From an uncultured Pelagibacteraceae bacterium (GTDB lineage Bacteria; Pseudomonadota; Alphaproteobacteria; Pelagibacterales; Pelagibacteraceae): a stretch of 64,000 nucleotides of DNA. The translations under genes and the position numbers were made by a program. The number at the start of each line of letters is the position of its first letter. Position 1 is the first letter of the stretch. The stretch lies in the NCBI GenBank assembly GCA_902598315.1, contig CACKBP010000004.1, positions 1-64,000 of the forward strand, in the 5' to 3' direction. The notes below the pieces were generated by a model. That model was not told where the DNA came from, did no database searches, and worked only from the letters and a program-made list of their open reading frames with translations. Shown piece by piece: positions 62,100 through 64,000 of this stretch.

Positions 62100-63306
62100 C
62101 TTTTCTTTTATTTCTTTCTTTCTCAAGTAAAGCAGTAAGTGAGTCGACCATAAAATCTGAGGCATTAAAGATCTGATCTCTCTGGAATTCTTTTGAAATA
62201 TTTTTTTCTGGGTCGGTCTTGTCTTCAATAACTATCCCCTCAATGGGAGAGTCATCTTTTAAGTAAATGCAAATAAGCCACTCGTCTTCAGGAGTATCAT
62301 CCCATTTAATATATATAGCAGACTCCTCAATCCTTTTATCGATACACCTCATTATAGGAAGGTGTTTGCTTAAATATCTTTTTGAAATCATAAAACAAAG
62401 TGAATGCGAAGCTCTGTAGAAAGACTCAAGTGCATACTCTACTTTCTCTCGCTCCTCGTTATAAACTCTCTCCTTCTCTAATAATATTTCTTTAGTATCA
62501 CTGTCTTTTACTTCAACACCAAATTGAGTTAATCGATCTCTTATTGCCTCCTCAATTTTCTGTTGTCTTAAAGCTTTATATTTTTCTTTAATCTTATCTA
62601 TTCGCAATTTGACTTCTTCGTACGACTCTCTTTGCTGACTTAATACATATTTTGAAAGGGCTTGAACTTCTTTTTCCTCTCTTCGCACAAAACTCTCAAT
62701 TTTCTTTTCAAGTTTAATTTGCTCTAAAAACTTCCTCTGTTTTTCAGCGCGCTCTCTTCTAAGTTCAGCCTGGTCCTCGCGTAAAAATCTTTTTAGATCG
62801 ATTGATAATTGGCGACTTAATTCTTTTTCTTCTTTAAGTTCTAAAGCTTTTGCCCTGAGTATAATTTGCTCTTGTTGCATAAAACGTTTTTTTGATTCAA
62901 TTTTTTCTCTTTCCATTTCTTTTATTTTTTTTTGTTTTTGCTTTGCTCTTTCTTCTTGAATAACTTTTTTAATATTTGAAACTCGGTTAGATATACCTTG
63001 AAAAAAATTTTGAAGAGATTTATCAAGATTTAAGTTAAACCTGAGTATTGATTTAATTTTGTCACTTAAACTTAGAATTCCTAAAACTAGTGCTCTAGTC
63101 TTCTCAACTTTTTTACGTTTTGCTCTTGATGTAATAACTTTCTTTTTTCGAGTCTTAATTTTTTTTCTTCTTTTTTTTTTGACTATTCTTTTTTTTTTTG
63201 ATTTTTTTCTGGTATTTTTTTTTCGATTTTTATTGGTGTTTTTGGATTTAAGTCTTTTTGATTTAATTGACTTATTTTTCTTAAGTTTCTTTTTCTTTCT
63301 TTTCAT
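62092..63306 (-). CDS. Lysine-rich coiled-coil protein, unknown
   Basis: 404 aa. First 70 residues are about 60% Lys/Arg (43 of 70), histone H1-like. Then a long coiled coil (about 110-270) rich in Glu/Lys/Arg, and a small globular end (about 285-395) with ordinary composition (WDDTPEDEWLICIYL). No membrane helix. Probably a cytoplasmic nucleic-acid or ribosome-associated protein. Overlaps the convergent metallohydrolase by 8 bases. Confidence 0.75.
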   Translation of the reverse strand: MKRKKKKLKKNKSIKSKRLKSKNTNKNRKKNTRKKSKKKRIVKKKRRKKIKTRKKKVITSRAKRKKVEKTRALVLGILSLSDKIKSILRFNLNLDKSLQNFFQGISNRVSNIKKVIQEERAKQKQKKIKEMEREKIESKKRFMQQEQIILRAKALELKEEKELSRQLSIDLKRFLREDQAELRRERAEKQRKFLEQIKLEKKIESFVRREEKEVQALSKYVLSQQRESYEEVKLRIDKIKEKYKALRQQKIEEAIRDRLTQFGVEVKDSDTKEILLEKERVYNEEREKVEYALESFYRASHSLCFMISKRYLSKHLPIMRCIDKRIEESAIYIKWDDTPEDEWLICIYLKDDSPIEGIVIEDKTDPEKNISKEFQRDQIFNASDFMVDSLTALLEKERNKRKAS

Positions 63307-63332
63307 ACCGTTATCTTATTTAATAACAGTTT

Positions 63333-64000
63333 TCAGGAATAAAGGTAGTTTCTTGTTCTTTTGGCATTATTAAAGTTTTTCACAATTTGTAATTGAAAAA
63401 CTACAAGGTCTCTGTATTTAAAAGCCGCTTCGCAAGATGCCATATAGTATTCATAGCACTTTAGAAATTTTTCATCGAATAAATCTTTTACTTTGCTTTT
63501 ATTTTCTAACAATCTTTTTAACCAACTTTCAAGTGTTTTATCGTAATGCCTAATTAATGTTTCTATATCATTTACAATTAACCCGGTCTTTTCTAATGGA
63601 GTTATGATTTGACTTAATGAGGGACAAACCCCACCCGGAAAAATATATTTTTGAATGAAAAGATTTGCCGGCGAAGGTTTGTCTACTACACCAATTGTGT
63701 GAAGTAAGAAAATTCCATCATCTTTCAAAACTTCATTCATTTTTTTAAAGAAAATATTATAGAATTTTCGTCCAAAATGTTCAAAGGCACCAACGGAGGC
63801 CACTCTATCAAATTGACCTGTAACATTTCTGTAATCCATAATCTCAAACTTTACTTGATTATCTAAGTTTAATTCTTTTGCTTTTTTTTTGCAGTAGTCT
63901 AATTGATTTTTACTTAATGTAATTCCTAGGACTTCACATCCTTTCGTTTTAGCCATTTCAAAAGCAAGTCCACCCCAACCGCATCCAACATCTAAAACTC
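63333..64000 (-). CDS. cfa: Cyclopropane-fatty-acyl-phospholipid synthase, 5' end cut by window
   Basis: SAM-dependent lipid methyltransferase, C-terminal two-thirds. The SAM motif VLDVGCGWGG lies at the right edge (about 63960-64000), then GITLSKNQ, DYRNV, SVGAFEHFG and the FPGGVCPS loop. The true start is beyond base 64000. Located next to the lysine-rich gene on the same strand. Confidence 0.92.
   Translation of the reverse strand, partial: VLDVGCGWGGLAFEMAKTKGCEVLGITLSKNQLDYCKKKAKELNLDNQVKFEIMDYRNVTGQFDRVASVGAFEHFGRKFYNIFFKKMNEVLKDDGIFLLHTIGVVDKPSPANLFIQKYIFPGGVCPSLSQIITPLEKTGLIVNDIETLIRHYDKTLESWLKRLLENKSKVKDLFDEKFLKCYEYYMASCEAAFKYRDLVVFQLQIVKNFNNAKRTRNYLYS

Noticed and set aside
63059..63373. 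Plus-strand 104-aa Phe/Leu-rich ORF opposite the lysine-rich gene
   Set aside because: It is the antisense of the Lys/Arg codons (AAA/AAG read as TTT/CTT) and has no start context of its own.
1..64000. CRISPR arrays, tRNAs, rRNAs, insertion sequences
   Set aside because: No regularly spaced repeats, tRNA-like cloverleafs, rRNA motifs or transposase ORFs were seen in the intergenic gaps.

Overview
The window reads as a piece of a streamlined marine alphaproteobacterium of the SAR11 / Pelagibacterales type. The DNA is very AT-rich. Genes are packed with start/stop overlaps, and several convergent pairs share a TTAA stop palindrome. A GcrA cell-cycle regulator is present, as are typical alphaproteobacterial blocks: ffs-dnaX, aroA-cmk-rpsA-ihfB-pyrF-trpF-trpB-trpA-accD-folC, and purE-purK. 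The taxonomic call rests on gene content and protein style, not on a marker-gene tree. No tRNA, rRNA, CRISPR, insertion sequence, integrase or prophage was recognised.

Layout. 1-6.6 kb: dnaX (cut by the window edge), SRP RNA, pheA, kdsB, a membrane-anchored cytochrome c, argF-argD and an orphan ABC-2 permease. 6.7-8.6 kb: gcrA, a small membrane protein, and arsC with an AqpS-like channel (an arsenate detoxification pair). 8.7-29 kb: a large phosphate-acquisition cluster. It holds ppx-ppk, a SixA-like phosphatase, phoB-phoU-pstB-pstA-pstC-pstS, an exported protein of unknown role, phoR, the lipid-remodelling pair agt-plcP, a diacylglycerol-kinase-like gene and ugpQ-ugpC-ugpE-ugpA-ugpB. Together these cover inorganic phosphate uptake, glycerol-3-phosphate uptake, polyphosphate storage, replacement of phospholipids by glycolipids, and the PhoR/PhoB control circuit. 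Candidate Pho boxes lie before pstS and between plcP and the kinase gene. Intercistronic hairpins follow both binding-protein genes.

29-43 kb: an SMR-family protein lacking its key glutamate, a complex-I NDUFA9-like SDR, a compact RNase D, kdsD-lptC-lptB (no lptA between them), then the long aroA-to-folC operon and a thioredoxin. TrpB, TrpA, FolC and AccD in this operon show unusual motif changes.

43-52.4 kb is the most unusual part: a bidirectional DNA-processing island. Leftward lie a 660-aa protein (HTH, possible S24-like fold, PD-(D/E)xK-like motif, coiled coil), a 107-aa unknown, RmuC and exonuclease I, all overlapping. Rightward lie a small basic protein, a NurA-like nuclease, a HerA-like translocase and four tiny overlapping genes, including a DnaJ-type zinc knuckle protein. 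This is the best candidate for an undescribed system in the window.

52.4-64 kb: an ADP-ribosylglycohydrolase-like protein, rlmN, a 63-aa gene with a structured leader, a flavodoxin-like oxidoreductase, a FAH-family hydrolase, an SRAP (HMCES/YedK) protein, a TauD-like dioxygenase, purK-purE, a small basic ORF or sRNA with a terminator, a YbgC-like thioesterase, a small lipoprotein candidate, an NAPE-PLD-like metallohydrolase, a lysine-rich coiled-coil protein and a cyclopropane-fatty-acid synthase cut by the right edge.
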